Part shown: one piece after another, positions 14,267 to 21,227 of the stretch
Numbering within the stretch: position 1 is the first letter of the stretch
Layout: each line of letters opens with the position of its first letter
NCBI GenBank assembly: GCA_036274695.1
Contig: DASUFF010000034.1
Coordinates: 1-22,997, forward strand
DNA length: 22,997 nucleotides
DNA from: DASUFF01 sp036274695
GTDB taxonomy: Bacteria > UBA10199 > JACPAL01 > GCA-016699445
Direction: 5' to 3'
The notes under the pieces: generated by a model
Databases searched by the model: none
Seen by the model: only the letters and a program-made list of their open reading frames with translations
Told to the model about the DNA's origin: nothing
Translations under genes and position numbers: made by a program

Positions 14267-14797
14267 TTACGGTTGCGTCGCCGCCAGGGCGCAGGCCTTG
14301 CCGCCGTCCACCAGCTTCCGGGCGGCCTCGTTGGTCTTGACCGCGCCCAGCGGGCAAAACGCGTCGCCGTTGACCCGCGTGACGAACAGGACCGTTTGTT
14401 TCTCCGGCCAGCTCTGGTCGCCGACGCGGAAGATCACGCCGGAGAGCGTCTTTTTGCCGGCGCCCGTTTCGTAGCGCCATTCGAGCTTGTCGCCGGCGAC
14501 GTAGGGCAGCTGGAACTGCAGGGGCGGCTCCGGCTTCACGGCGTCCGCCGTCAACAAAATGTCCTTCCCCTTCGCTTTCAGGATCACCGACGACGCGCCC
14601 TCGTCGTCCGTGACGGAAACCCCGTAGCCGTCGTGGGAGGGACATTGCGCGATATCGTAGCCGACGCCGGACTTCACGATCTTGCAATCCTTGGCGGCGA
14701 TGCTCGAATATTCCGAAACGAAGGTTCCGGCGAAGGCCGGGGAGCCCAAGACGAGGACGGACGCGAAACCGAAAAAGCTCAAAATCGTTTTGTTCAT
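14267..14797 (-). CDS. Periplasmic protein of unknown function
   Basis: The 176-residue product has a Sec signal peptide (MNKTILSFFGFASVLVLGSP, cleaved near AFA/GTF). The mature part is beta-strand-like, with alternating polar and hydrophobic segments (DGYGVSVTDDEGASSVILKA, GDKLEWRYETGAGKKTLSGV, KQTVLFVTRVNG) and four cysteines (KDCKIVK, AQCPSHD, AFCPLGA, KACALAA) that could form two disulfides. No ribosome site is evident before the ATG at 14797. No family is recognised. It is transcribed divergently from the duplicated membrane protein gene (14872) across 74 bp, and its stop nearly touches that of the convergent gene. Confidence 0.8.
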   Translation of the reverse strand: MNKTILSFFGFASVLVLGSPAFAGTFVSEYSSIAAKDCKIVKSGVGYDIAQCPSHDGYGVSVTDDEGASSVILKAKGKDILLTADAVKPEPPLQFQLPYVAGDKLEWRYETGAGKKTLSGVIFRVGDQSWPEKQTVLFVTRVNGDAFCPLGAVKTNEAARKLVDGGKACALAATQP

Positions 14798-14871
14798 GCG
14801 CCGGTATTATCACATTTGGACAGCGCTTCAAAAATGATTTAAGGAAGTCCGCTTTCCGGAGGTTTTCGAAA

Positions 14872-15663
14872 ATGATGCCCCAAGTCCTGCGCGTCGTCGG
14901 CGGTTTGCGTCTCGTCTTAGCCCTGGTGGGACTAAGCCTCATGCTCAAGAGCGTCGCCGGGGACGGCGTTCCCGTGCCGTTTCCGACCGCCGTCACCCAG
15001 GTCGTGCTGATCGTCACCACCGTCGTCGGCGGCATCGGCTGGCTGCTGTTGCGCGATTGGGGGCGGAAAGTCCTGCTTGTCTCCAGCCTCTTCACCGTCT
15101 TCCAGGCGGTCAGCGTCGTCTTCATGAACCTGCTGCCGTCCGGCGCCATCCTCTGGCCTCTCCTGTTGGGCGTCTTGGTCGCCTTGGTCACGCTGGTCCT
15201 CATCTTCCTGCCGGCGGCCCGCTGCGAGAAGCCGTCCTGGAACGCGGAGACCAATGCAAACGTCTTCCGGGCCGTCGGCGTCCTTCAAATCCTGGCGGCC
15301 GCCGCGCTGGCCGTCCTCCTGGTCTCGATTTCCGCGAGCGCCGAGGGCATGGCCCTGGCCCTCCTTACCGCTCCGACCGCCGTGGTCGCCTTGCTGGGCG
15401 GGCTGGGCATGTTCTTCCTCAAAAACGCCGGACGGCGGACCTTGATCGTCCTGTGGACGGCGCACGCGGTCTTTTCCGGACTCGGCCCCGTCTTCAGCTC
15501 CCTGCCGAGCGGCGATCTTTGGCAGATTCTTCTCACCGGAGCCCTCACCCGGGCCGTCGGATCCGTCCTGCCGGCGCTCTCCGTCTCCAATTTCGTTTAT
15601 CTGGGGACTTCCCTGCTCCTGGTGTTGGCGTGGTTGCCGACCCCGGAGGAGAAGAAGAATTAA
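14872..15663 (+). CDS. Membrane protein with an internal duplication
   Basis: The 263-residue, very hydrophobic product has about eight predicted membrane segments. It seems to be two copies of a four-segment unit. Unit 1 (about 5-118) has LRVVGGLRLVLALVG, then WLLLRDWGRKVLLVSSLFTV. Unit 2 (about 130-255) has FRAVGVLQILAAAALAVLL, then MFFLKNAGRRTLIVLWTAHA. The shared core is (W/F)-x-L-(R/K)-x-(W/A)-G-R-(K/R)-x-L-(L/I)-V at the end of the second segment. GGAGG lies ten bases before the ATG at 14872 (a second ATG follows directly). No transporter motif is seen. Its TAA stop overlaps that of the convergent FHA gene in a TTAA palindrome. Confidence 0.85.
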   Translation: MMPQVLRVVGGLRLVLALVGLSLMLKSVAGDGVPVPFPTAVTQVVLIVTTVVGGIGWLLLRDWGRKVLLVSSLFTVFQAVSVVFMNLLPSGAILWPLLLGVLVALVTLVLIFLPAARCEKPSWNAETNANVFRAVGVLQILAAAALAVLLVSISASAEGMALALLTAPTAVVALLGGLGMFFLKNAGRRTLIVLWTAHAVFSGLGPVFSSLPSGDLWQILLTGALTRAVGSVLPALSVSNFVYLGTSLLLVLAWLPTPEEKKN

Positions 15664-16838
15664 CGAGCGACGACGAAGCCCTTTTTGACCAAGCCGACCA
15701 AGCCGGTCAGCGCCTGCAGGTCGGTGCCCGGAAAGAGATCCAGGAAGTTTTCCAGCGGGCCCGGGTGTCTCAAGACGCTCTGCATCACATCGAGCTCCTC
15801 GGGCGACAGGTCGCGGAGGCGGCGGTCGCCGCTTAAGTCCGCCGCGATCTTCGAGCCGGGCTTCAAGCCGCCCAAATCCAGCCGGTTGATCTCGTCCATC
15901 TCGCACATGCCGTTCATGAGGATCGAATCGATCGAGTCGTTCAATTCGCGCTCCGCCGGCACGGCGTCTTTCACCGGCGGGAGGAGGTCGAAGGCGCCTT
16001 CGGTCCATCGCAGGAGGCGGAAGATCGCCTTTCTCGGATGGCTGTCGGGGCTTCCTTCGATGGCGCAGAAATAAACGCGGCCGTCACGGAGATGCACGCG
16101 GCCCGTTCCCTGGACGGATTGAATCTCGAGGACGCCGCTCTTCCGGGTTCCGGACAAAAGCTGCAGCAGATCCGGCAGAGGAACGTCTTCGATCTGGCCG
16201 GTCATGCGCCTTTGCGAATCCGGCCTCGGAGAAGCGGGCGGCGCCGTGGTGCGCCCGGACTCTTCTTTGTGACCCGGCGCGGGATCGATCTTCCTCTCGA
16301 GCTTGAGAATAGTCGACCCGATCAGGAGGCGGTCGTCTTCCTTCAGTTCGGTTTTTTGTCCGATGCGTTTGCCGTTGATGCACGTCCCGCCGGCGGAGCC
16401 CAAATCCTCCACGAAGACGCGTCCGTTCAAGATGGAAAGACGCGCATGCCTGCGGGAGGTGTTGTCCTTGGGTAGCACCAGGTCCAGTCCTTCCAGATGG
16501 CCGATGAGAAATTCCCCCGACGCGGGCAACGGCACCTGGCGTTCCTTGCTTTGGCCTTCCAGAAAGCGAAGTACGAAGGCCGGATTCGAGGCTCCGCCCG
16601 TTCCCGAAATGCTTCTCACGCCGCTGCCGTCGGAAGCGGCCGCCAAACGGACGGAGGACGAACCCGTGATCGTCCGCAAGCCGCCCGAACCGGCTTCCGC
16701 GTAAGCGCTGGCGGAAGAAGGAGGCGAGTTTAAGGCCGCGATCTGGACCGAGTTTCCATAGGCTCCCGGATCGGTCGGCAGGCCCAAGGGCCCGAAACCG
16801 GAGATGCGGAAAAGCGGGGTAAAATTGGCGACTCCCAT
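15660..16838 (-). CDS. FHA domain and DUF4388 (PATAN-type) regulatory protein
   Basis: The 392-residue cytoplasmic protein starts at MGVANFTPLFRISGFG (ATG 16838, GGGAGAACCAC before it). A Ser/Gly/Ala-rich segment (30-85) looks disordered. An FHA domain follows at about 88-182, with the conserved phosphothreonine-binding features GEFLIGHLEGLDLVLP, SRRHA (128-132) and EDLGSAGGTCING (144-156). After a linker, a DUF4388 region starts near 212 (TGQIEDVPLPDLLQLLSG, SGVLEI, GRVHLRDGRVYFCAIEG, RLLRWTEGAFDLLPP). FHA domains read phosphothreonine, so a Ser/Thr kinase is the expected partner; none is in this window. DUF4388 proteins in delta-proteobacteria are linked to signalling, often with PilZ or receiver domains. 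The C-terminus (PEELDVMQSVLRHPGPLENF to the end) may be a further small helical domain. Confidence 0.92.
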   Translation of the reverse strand: MGVANFTPLFRISGFGPLGLPTDPGAYGNSVQIAALNSPPSSASAYAEAGSGGLRTITGSSSVRLAAASDGSGVRSISGTGGASNPAFVLRFLEGQSKERQVPLPASGEFLIGHLEGLDLVLPKDNTSRRHARLSILNGRVFVEDLGSAGGTCINGKRIGQKTELKEDDRLLIGSTILKLERKIDPAPGHKEESGRTTAPPASPRPDSQRRMTGQIEDVPLPDLLQLLSGTRKSGVLEIQSVQGTGRVHLRDGRVYFCAIEGSPDSHPRKAIFRLLRWTEGAFDLLPPVKDAVPAERELNDSIDSILMNGMCEMDEINRLDLGGLKPGSKIAADLSGDRRLRDLSPEELDVMQSVLRHPGPLENFLDLFPGTDLQALTGLVGLVKKGFVVAR

Positions 16839-16977
16839 GTGGTTCTCCCTATTCGGGAAGGTCTTCGGAAACACTCGGTAAATGTTGCGATTTTAATTAC
16901 TGATGCAATTACCGCGGGAAACTCGTTGATTTCGGACCCGGACAGGCGTTCAATCTTCCTTTCCATCAGGGGGATTT
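16839..16977. promoter_or_regulatory. Divergent promoter region of the FHA and alcohol dehydrogenase genes
   Basis: A 139-bp spacer between divergent genes. An AT-rich core (about 16881-16912: TTGCGATTTTAATTACTGAT and CAATTA) stands out from the GC-rich surroundings and includes TAATT/AATTA dyad arms. It probably holds both promoters, but individual hexamers are not secure. Confidence 0.35.
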
Positions 16978-18024
16978 ATGCAAAAAACGCCAGCCTACGC
17001 CGCCCGGAGCCCGAAAGAGCCCCTGGGCCCCTTCGAGATCCAACGCCGCGACCCCGGCCCGAACGACGTCCAGATCGACATCAAATATTGCGGCATTTGC
17101 CATTCCGACATCCATCAGGCACGGGACGAATGGGGCGGATCGACCTTCCCCATGGTGCCCGGCCACGAGATCTCGGGGGTGGTCTCGGCGGTGGGTGCGA
17201 ACGTCACGCGGTTCAAGGCCGGCGACCACGCCGGCGTCGGCTGCCTGGTCGACTCCTGCCGCGAGTGCAAGGACTGCAAGGCCGGCCTCGAGCAATATTG
17301 CGTGAAACCCGTCTGGACCTACAACAGCGTGGAGAAGGACGGAAAGACGCCGACCCACGGCGGTTACTCCACACGCGTCGTTGTAAACGAAAATTATGTC
17401 TTAAAGATCCCCGGCAACCTGCCCCTGGACAAGGCCGCCCCCCTCCTCTGCGCCGGCATCACCCTCTATTCCCCCATCCGCCACTGGAAAACCGGCCCCG
17501 GCTCGCGCGTGGGCGTGATCGGCTTGGGCGGCTTGGGCCACATGGGCGTGAAGATCGCCAAGGCCCTGGGCGCGGACGTGACGGTCATCAGCCATTCCAA
17601 AGGCAAGGAGGAGGACGCCAAACGCCTGGGCGCCCAGCACTTCCTGCTTTCGTCGGACCCGAATAACTTGGATCGCAGCGCGGGCAAGTTCGACCTGCTG
17701 TTGAATACGGTCCCCGTCGAACTGGATTGGGAGCGCTACGTCAACCTCCTGGACCGCGACGGAACCCTCGTTCTTCTGGGCGTGCCCAACGCCAAGCCGA
17801 CGTTGCCCCCCACCGCCCTCATCATGAGGAGAAGGAGCCTGGCGGGCTCCGTCATCGGTGGGCTAGCCGAAACCCAGGAGATGCTCGACTTCTGCGGCAA
17901 GCACGGCATCGCCTGCGACATCGAGACCATTCCGGTCCAAAAGGTGAACGAAGCCTATGAGCGGACCATCAAGGGGGACGTGCGCTACCGCTTCGTCATT
18001 GATATCGCGTCGCTGGGGAAATAA
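16978..18024 (+). CDS. Zinc-dependent NAD(P)-linked alcohol dehydrogenase (YahK/cinnamyl-alcohol dehydrogenase type)
   Basis: This 348-residue cytoplasmic medium-chain dehydrogenase reversibly oxidises alcohols to aldehydes. Catalytic zinc ligands appear as C41 (YCGICHSDIH), H63 in PGHE and C158 (LLCAGITLY). The structural zinc set is C94, C97, C100 and C108. The Rossmann motif GLGGLG is at 182-187. Length and motif order match the broad aldehyde-reductase/CAD group that includes E. coli YahK; cofactor (probably NADPH) and substrate are not fixed by the sequence. GGGGGA before the ATG supports the start. The SPFH gene follows after 30 bp, suggesting co-transcription, although a functional link is not obvious; aldehyde detoxification next to envelope-stress genes is possible. 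Confidence 0.95.
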   Translation: MQKTPAYAARSPKEPLGPFEIQRRDPGPNDVQIDIKYCGICHSDIHQARDEWGGSTFPMVPGHEISGVVSAVGANVTRFKAGDHAGVGCLVDSCRECKDCKAGLEQYCVKPVWTYNSVEKDGKTPTHGGYSTRVVVNENYVLKIPGNLPLDKAAPLLCAGITLYSPIRHWKTGPGSRVGVIGLGGLGHMGVKIAKALGADVTVISHSKGKEEDAKRLGAQHFLLSSDPNNLDRSAGKFDLLLNTVPVELDWERYVNLLDRDGTLVLLGVPNAKPTLPPTALIMRRRSLAGSVIGGLAETQEMLDFCGKHGIACDIETIPVQKVNEAYERTIKGDVRYRFVIDIASLGK

Positions 18025-18054
18025 GCTCTCACCTCCAACCAACAGGAGAACGTC

Positions 18055-20145
18055 ATGATCAATTGGATCTTCGGAGTTTCGCCGCTGTTTTTGCTGTGGA
18101 CCGTCCTGGTCGGAGGCGTCCTGCTCCTCGTGTTTTGGGGGATCCGCTACATCCCCAACAACCGCGTGGGCATCATCGAAAAAAGGTTCAGTTTCAAAGG
18201 ATCGATCAAATCCGGCTTCATCGCCCTTCACGGCGAGGCTGGCTACCAGCCTCACGTTCTCCGCGGCGGCCTGCACTACCTCCTTCCCTTCCAGTACAGC
18301 GTGACCCGCGTGCCTCTGGTCACCATCACGCAGGGAAAAATCGGCTATCTCTTCGCCCGCGACGGCCTCCCTCTCCTCCAGACGCAGGTCCTGGCCTCCA
18401 ACGTCGAGGCCAACGACTTCCAGGACACCGTCGCCTTCCTGACGAAGGGCGGCCAGCGAGGTCCGCAACGCATGATCCTGCGCGAAGGCACCTATGCCAT
18501 CAACCTGGCCCAGTTCGTCGTCATCACGGAGGAGACGGTCTACGGCATCTCGATGAGCGCGGAGGAAGGCGTCATCATCCGGCGCATGGCGGAGGTGATC
18601 GGACAACGCGGGGGCTTTTCGCCGGTCATCATCAAGGACGCGAGCGACATGATCGGCATCGTCACCGTCCACGACGGCCCGTCGCTCCCCCAGGAGGAGA
18701 TCATCGCGCCGGTGGTGGGCGACGACCTTCGCGAACAGGACAAGTACCACAACAAGTTCCAGGATCCGGACCGCTTCCTCCGCGCCGGCGGCATGCGCGG
18801 GCGCCAGCTGCAGGTGCTGGTCGAGGGCACCTATTACGTCAACCGCCTCTTCGCGACGATCGAGATGATCCCCAAGACGGTGATCGACGTGGGCTACGTG
18901 GGCGTCGTCGTCTCCTACACCGGCGGCGTGGGCGACGACCTCTCGGGCAAGGACTACAAGCACGGCGAATTGGTGGCGAAGGGCTACCGCGGCGTGTGGA
19001 ACGACCCCCTCCTCCCCGGCAAGTACGCGCTGAACACCTACGCGCGGAAGGTCATCATCGTGCCGACCACCAACATCATCCTCAAATGGATGCGGAACCA
19101 GACGGGCGGGCACAAGCTAGACGAGAACTTGGCCGAGGTGTCGCTGATCACGAAGGACGCCTTCGAGCCGTCGCTTCCCCTCTCCGTCGTCATCCACATC
19201 GACTACCGAATGGCCCCGCTGGTCATCCAGCGCTTCGGCGACGTTAAGCGCCTGGTCGAACAGACGCTCGACCCCATGGTCTCCGCCTACTTCAAGAACG
19301 TGGGCCAGACGCGCACGCTGATCCAGTTGATCCAAGAACGCAGCATGATCCAGCAGATCTCCAGCCAGGAGATGAAGGACAAGTTCGCCCATTACAACCT
19401 GGAGCTGGAGGAGGTGCTGATCGGCACGCCCGCCTCCTCCGAGGGCGACAGCAAGATCGAGAACATCTTGACCCAGCTCCGCTCCCGCCAGATCGCCGAG
19501 GAGCAGATCGAGACCTACGGGCGACAGGAAAAGGCCGCGATCAAGGAGCGGGAGCTGCGCGAGGCGGAAGCGCGCGCCCAGCAGCAGATGCGCATCACCG
19601 AGTCCGAGCTCTCCATCACCGTCCAGAGCAACCAGGGCAAGGCCGAGTTTCAGCGCTCCCTCCAGCAGGCCTCTCAGATCCGCGCGCTGGCCGAGGCCGA
19701 GGCCGACCGCGTCCGTTTCATGGGCGAAGGCGAGGCCAAGAAGGTGAAAGCCCTGGCCGAGGCCGAGGCGGAGAAGGCCGCGAAGGTCGGTATCGCCCAG
19801 GCCATGGCGATCGAGGAGCAGGTCGCTGCCTACGGCGGCCCTCAGTTCCAGCTGACCCAGCAGGTCATGCAGCGTTTCGCGGAAGCCATTCAAATCGCCG
19901 GCGTGGACGTCGTCCCGAAGATCGTCATCGGCGGCGCGCAGAACGGCAACGGAAACGGCAATGCCTCGAGCCTGGGAAGCAACGGAAGCATCTTGGAAGG
20001 CCTGCTTTCGATGCTCCTTTCGGACAAGGCCGGCATCAAGGTGAACCCCGCCCGCGCCGCGCGCAAACCCGAGGCCGAGGAGATCCGGAAAAACATCCTC
20101 GCGAAGGCCGCGCAACCGGCGACGACGCCTCCCAACACCAAGTAA
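18055..20145 (+). CDS. SPFH/band 7 (flotillin-like) membrane protein
   Basis: The 696-residue product has one N-terminal membrane segment (10-30, FLLWTVLVGGVLLLVFWGI) followed by a large extramembrane body. Residues 33 to about 345 hold four diverged modules of the form (I/V)G(I/V)(V/I)...G...G..G....L..G.Y.(I/L)N....v..iP: near 36 (RVGIIEKRF), 95 (KIGYLFARDG), 199 (MIGIVTVHDG) and 281 (YVGVVVSYTG). A band 7-like domain follows (VVIHIDYRMAPLVIQRFGDV and after). Residues about 500-610 form the Ala/Glu-rich helical region typical of flotillins (EREAEARAQQQMRITESELS, AEAEADRVRFMGEGEAKKVK). The C-terminus is Gly/Asn-rich, then polar. Flotillin-like proteins form membrane microdomain scaffolds. 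AGGAG precedes the ATG. The product is longer than classical flotillins (about 450-500 residues). Confidence 0.92.
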   Translation: MINWIFGVSPLFLLWTVLVGGVLLLVFWGIRYIPNNRVGIIEKRFSFKGSIKSGFIALHGEAGYQPHVLRGGLHYLLPFQYSVTRVPLVTITQGKIGYLFARDGLPLLQTQVLASNVEANDFQDTVAFLTKGGQRGPQRMILREGTYAINLAQFVVITEETVYGISMSAEEGVIIRRMAEVIGQRGGFSPVIIKDASDMIGIVTVHDGPSLPQEEIIAPVVGDDLREQDKYHNKFQDPDRFLRAGGMRGRQLQVLVEGTYYVNRLFATIEMIPKTVIDVGYVGVVVSYTGGVGDDLSGKDYKHGELVAKGYRGVWNDPLLPGKYALNTYARKVIIVPTTNIILKWMRNQTGGHKLDENLAEVSLITKDAFEPSLPLSVVIHIDYRMAPLVIQRFGDVKRLVEQTLDPMVSAYFKNVGQTRTLIQLIQERSMIQQISSQEMKDKFAHYNLELEEVLIGTPASSEGDSKIENILTQLRSRQIAEEQIETYGRQEKAAIKERELREAEARAQQQMRITESELSITVQSNQGKAEFQRSLQQASQIRALAEAEADRVRFMGEGEAKKVKALAEAEAEKAAKVGIAQAMAIEEQVAAYGGPQFQLTQQVMQRFAEAIQIAGVDVVPKIVIGGAQNGNGNGNASSLGSNGSILEGLLSMLLSDKAGIKVNPARAARKPEAEEIRKNILAKAAQPATTPPNTK

Positions 20146-20204
20146 AGCCGTCTTCCAACGGGGCCGAGGGTGTGTTACACGCCGCCCACACAAAAGGAGA
20201 ATTT

Positions 20205-20576
20205 ATGAAGAAAAGACTGCTGACCTTAACCGTCGCCTTAGCCCTCTCGCTGGGCACCGTCTTCGCCGTCGCGCATGCCGACGAGATGGAAGACATGATG
20301 ATGAACAGCTACTGTCCGATGATGTCCCTCAAGCACTCCAAGGAGCTGGGGTTGTCCAAGAAGCAGGAAGCCAAACTGCAAAAAATCAAGGACGACATGT
20401 GGGCCCAGATGAAGCCGATCGCCATGAAGTCGAGCGGCGACACCGAGGCCGTTTTGAACGACAAGCAGAAGGCCAAGTATAAAGAGATCATGTCGTCGAT
20501 GATGGGCCATTGCGGCTGCGGCAAGGACAAGGACGGCGGCGATTCCTGCGAGATGAAGAAGGACAATAAAGAGTAA
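20205..20576 (+). CDS. Met/Cys-rich periplasmic protein, Spy/CpxP-like
   Basis: The 123-residue product has a Sec signal peptide (MKKRLLTLTVALALSLGTVF, cleaved after AVAHA). AAAGGAGAATTT precedes the ATG at 20205. The mature part is helical, and LGLSKKQEAKLQKIKDDMWA with a later LNDKQKAKYKEIM recalls the repeated LTxxQ motifs of Spy/CpxP/ZraP periplasmic chaperones. It is unusually rich in Met and Cys/His at both ends (DEMEDMMMNSYCPMMSLKH near the start; MMGHCGCGKDKD and CEMKK at the end), which suggests binding of a soft metal such as copper or zinc. In related proteins such features go with envelope metal-stress resistance. It lies 59 bp after the SPFH gene and 18 bp before DUF4126, in a probable operon. 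Confidence 0.85.
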   Translation: MKKRLLTLTVALALSLGTVFAVAHADEMEDMMMNSYCPMMSLKHSKELGLSKKQEAKLQKIKDDMWAQMKPIAMKSSGDTEAVLNDKQKAKYKEIMSSMMGHCGCGKDKDGGDSCEMKKDNKE

Positions 20577-20594
20577 TTTCCGGCCTCAACCGGC

Positions 20595-21227
20595 ATGGAC
20601 GTCATCGAAAAATTAGGCCTGCTGCTCGGGCCCAGTTTCTTAAGCGGCATCAACGCCTATGCCACCATCGGGTTTCTGGGCCTTTTCGGCAGGGTCGGTT
20701 GGTTGACCCTGCCGAAGGGCCTGGACGTCCTCTCCCATCCCCTCGTTTTCGGAATCGCCCTGGGGCTTTTCCTCATCGAATTCGTCGCCGACAAGATCCC
20801 CGCCTTCGATTCGTTCTGGCATTCCCTCCAGACCTTCGTGCGCATCCCTTGCGGCGCCCTGCTCGCCTACGCGGTCGCCGGCCCGGTCGCCCCGCATTTG
20901 AAGGTCGCCGCCTTCCTCCTCGGCGGGACGCTGGCCGCCTCGTCGCATGGCACCAAGGCGGGTCTCCGCGCCATCGCCAACCTAAGCCCGGAGCCGGTCT
21001 CCAACTGGCTGCTCTCCTTCGGCGAGGACGCCTTTTTATTCGTGTGTATCTGGCTGATCTTCTATCTGCCGCTGATCATGCTGGGGATCTTGGTCGTCTT
21101 CATCGTCTTGGCCGTCTGGCTCTTTCCGAAAATGTTTCGGGCCTTCAAGGCTGCGCTGAACAAGGGGGCCAGACTGTTCCGTCCGTCATCCGCCGGATCT
21201 CCTCCTTCGAGTCCGCGAACTCCTTGA
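20595..21227 (+). CDS. DUF4126 family membrane protein
   Basis: The 210-residue product matches DUF4126 through SGINAYATIGFLGLFGRVGW, FLIEFVADKIPAFDSFWHSL, the GTLAASSHGTKAGLRAIANL segment and SPEPVSNWLLSFGED. About six hydrophobic segments are visible. The family's function is not established. No ribosome site precedes the ATG at 20595, and an 18-bp gap follows the Spy-like gene, so translation may depend on the upstream gene. The last about 28 codons (KGARLFRPSSAGSPPSSPRTP and just before) form a basic, Ser/Pro-rich tail that overlaps the end of the convergent gene by 83 bp. Confidence 0.9.
   Translation: MDVIEKLGLLLGPSFLSGINAYATIGFLGLFGRVGWLTLPKGLDVLSHPLVFGIALGLFLIEFVADKIPAFDSFWHSLQTFVRIPCGALLAYAVAGPVAPHLKVAAFLLGGTLAASSHGTKAGLRAIANLSPEPVSNWLLSFGEDAFLFVCIWLIFYLPLIMLGILVVFIVLAVWLFPKMFRAFKAALNKGARLFRPSSAGSPPSSPRTP

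Noticed and set aside
14932..16008. 358-codon minus-strand frame
   Set aside because: It overlaps the duplicated membrane protein and the FHA gene in the wrong frame and is low complexity (Gly/Arg/Gln/Asp).
17863..20193. Two long minus-strand open frames opposite the SPFH gene
   Set aside because: Their His/Asp/Leu-rich sequence is the antisense of a convincing SPFH protein; no ribosome sites or domains.
20146..20204. GTGT-T-ACAC dyad before the Spy-like gene as an operator
   Set aside because: Arms of only four bases are expected by chance in a spacer of this size.
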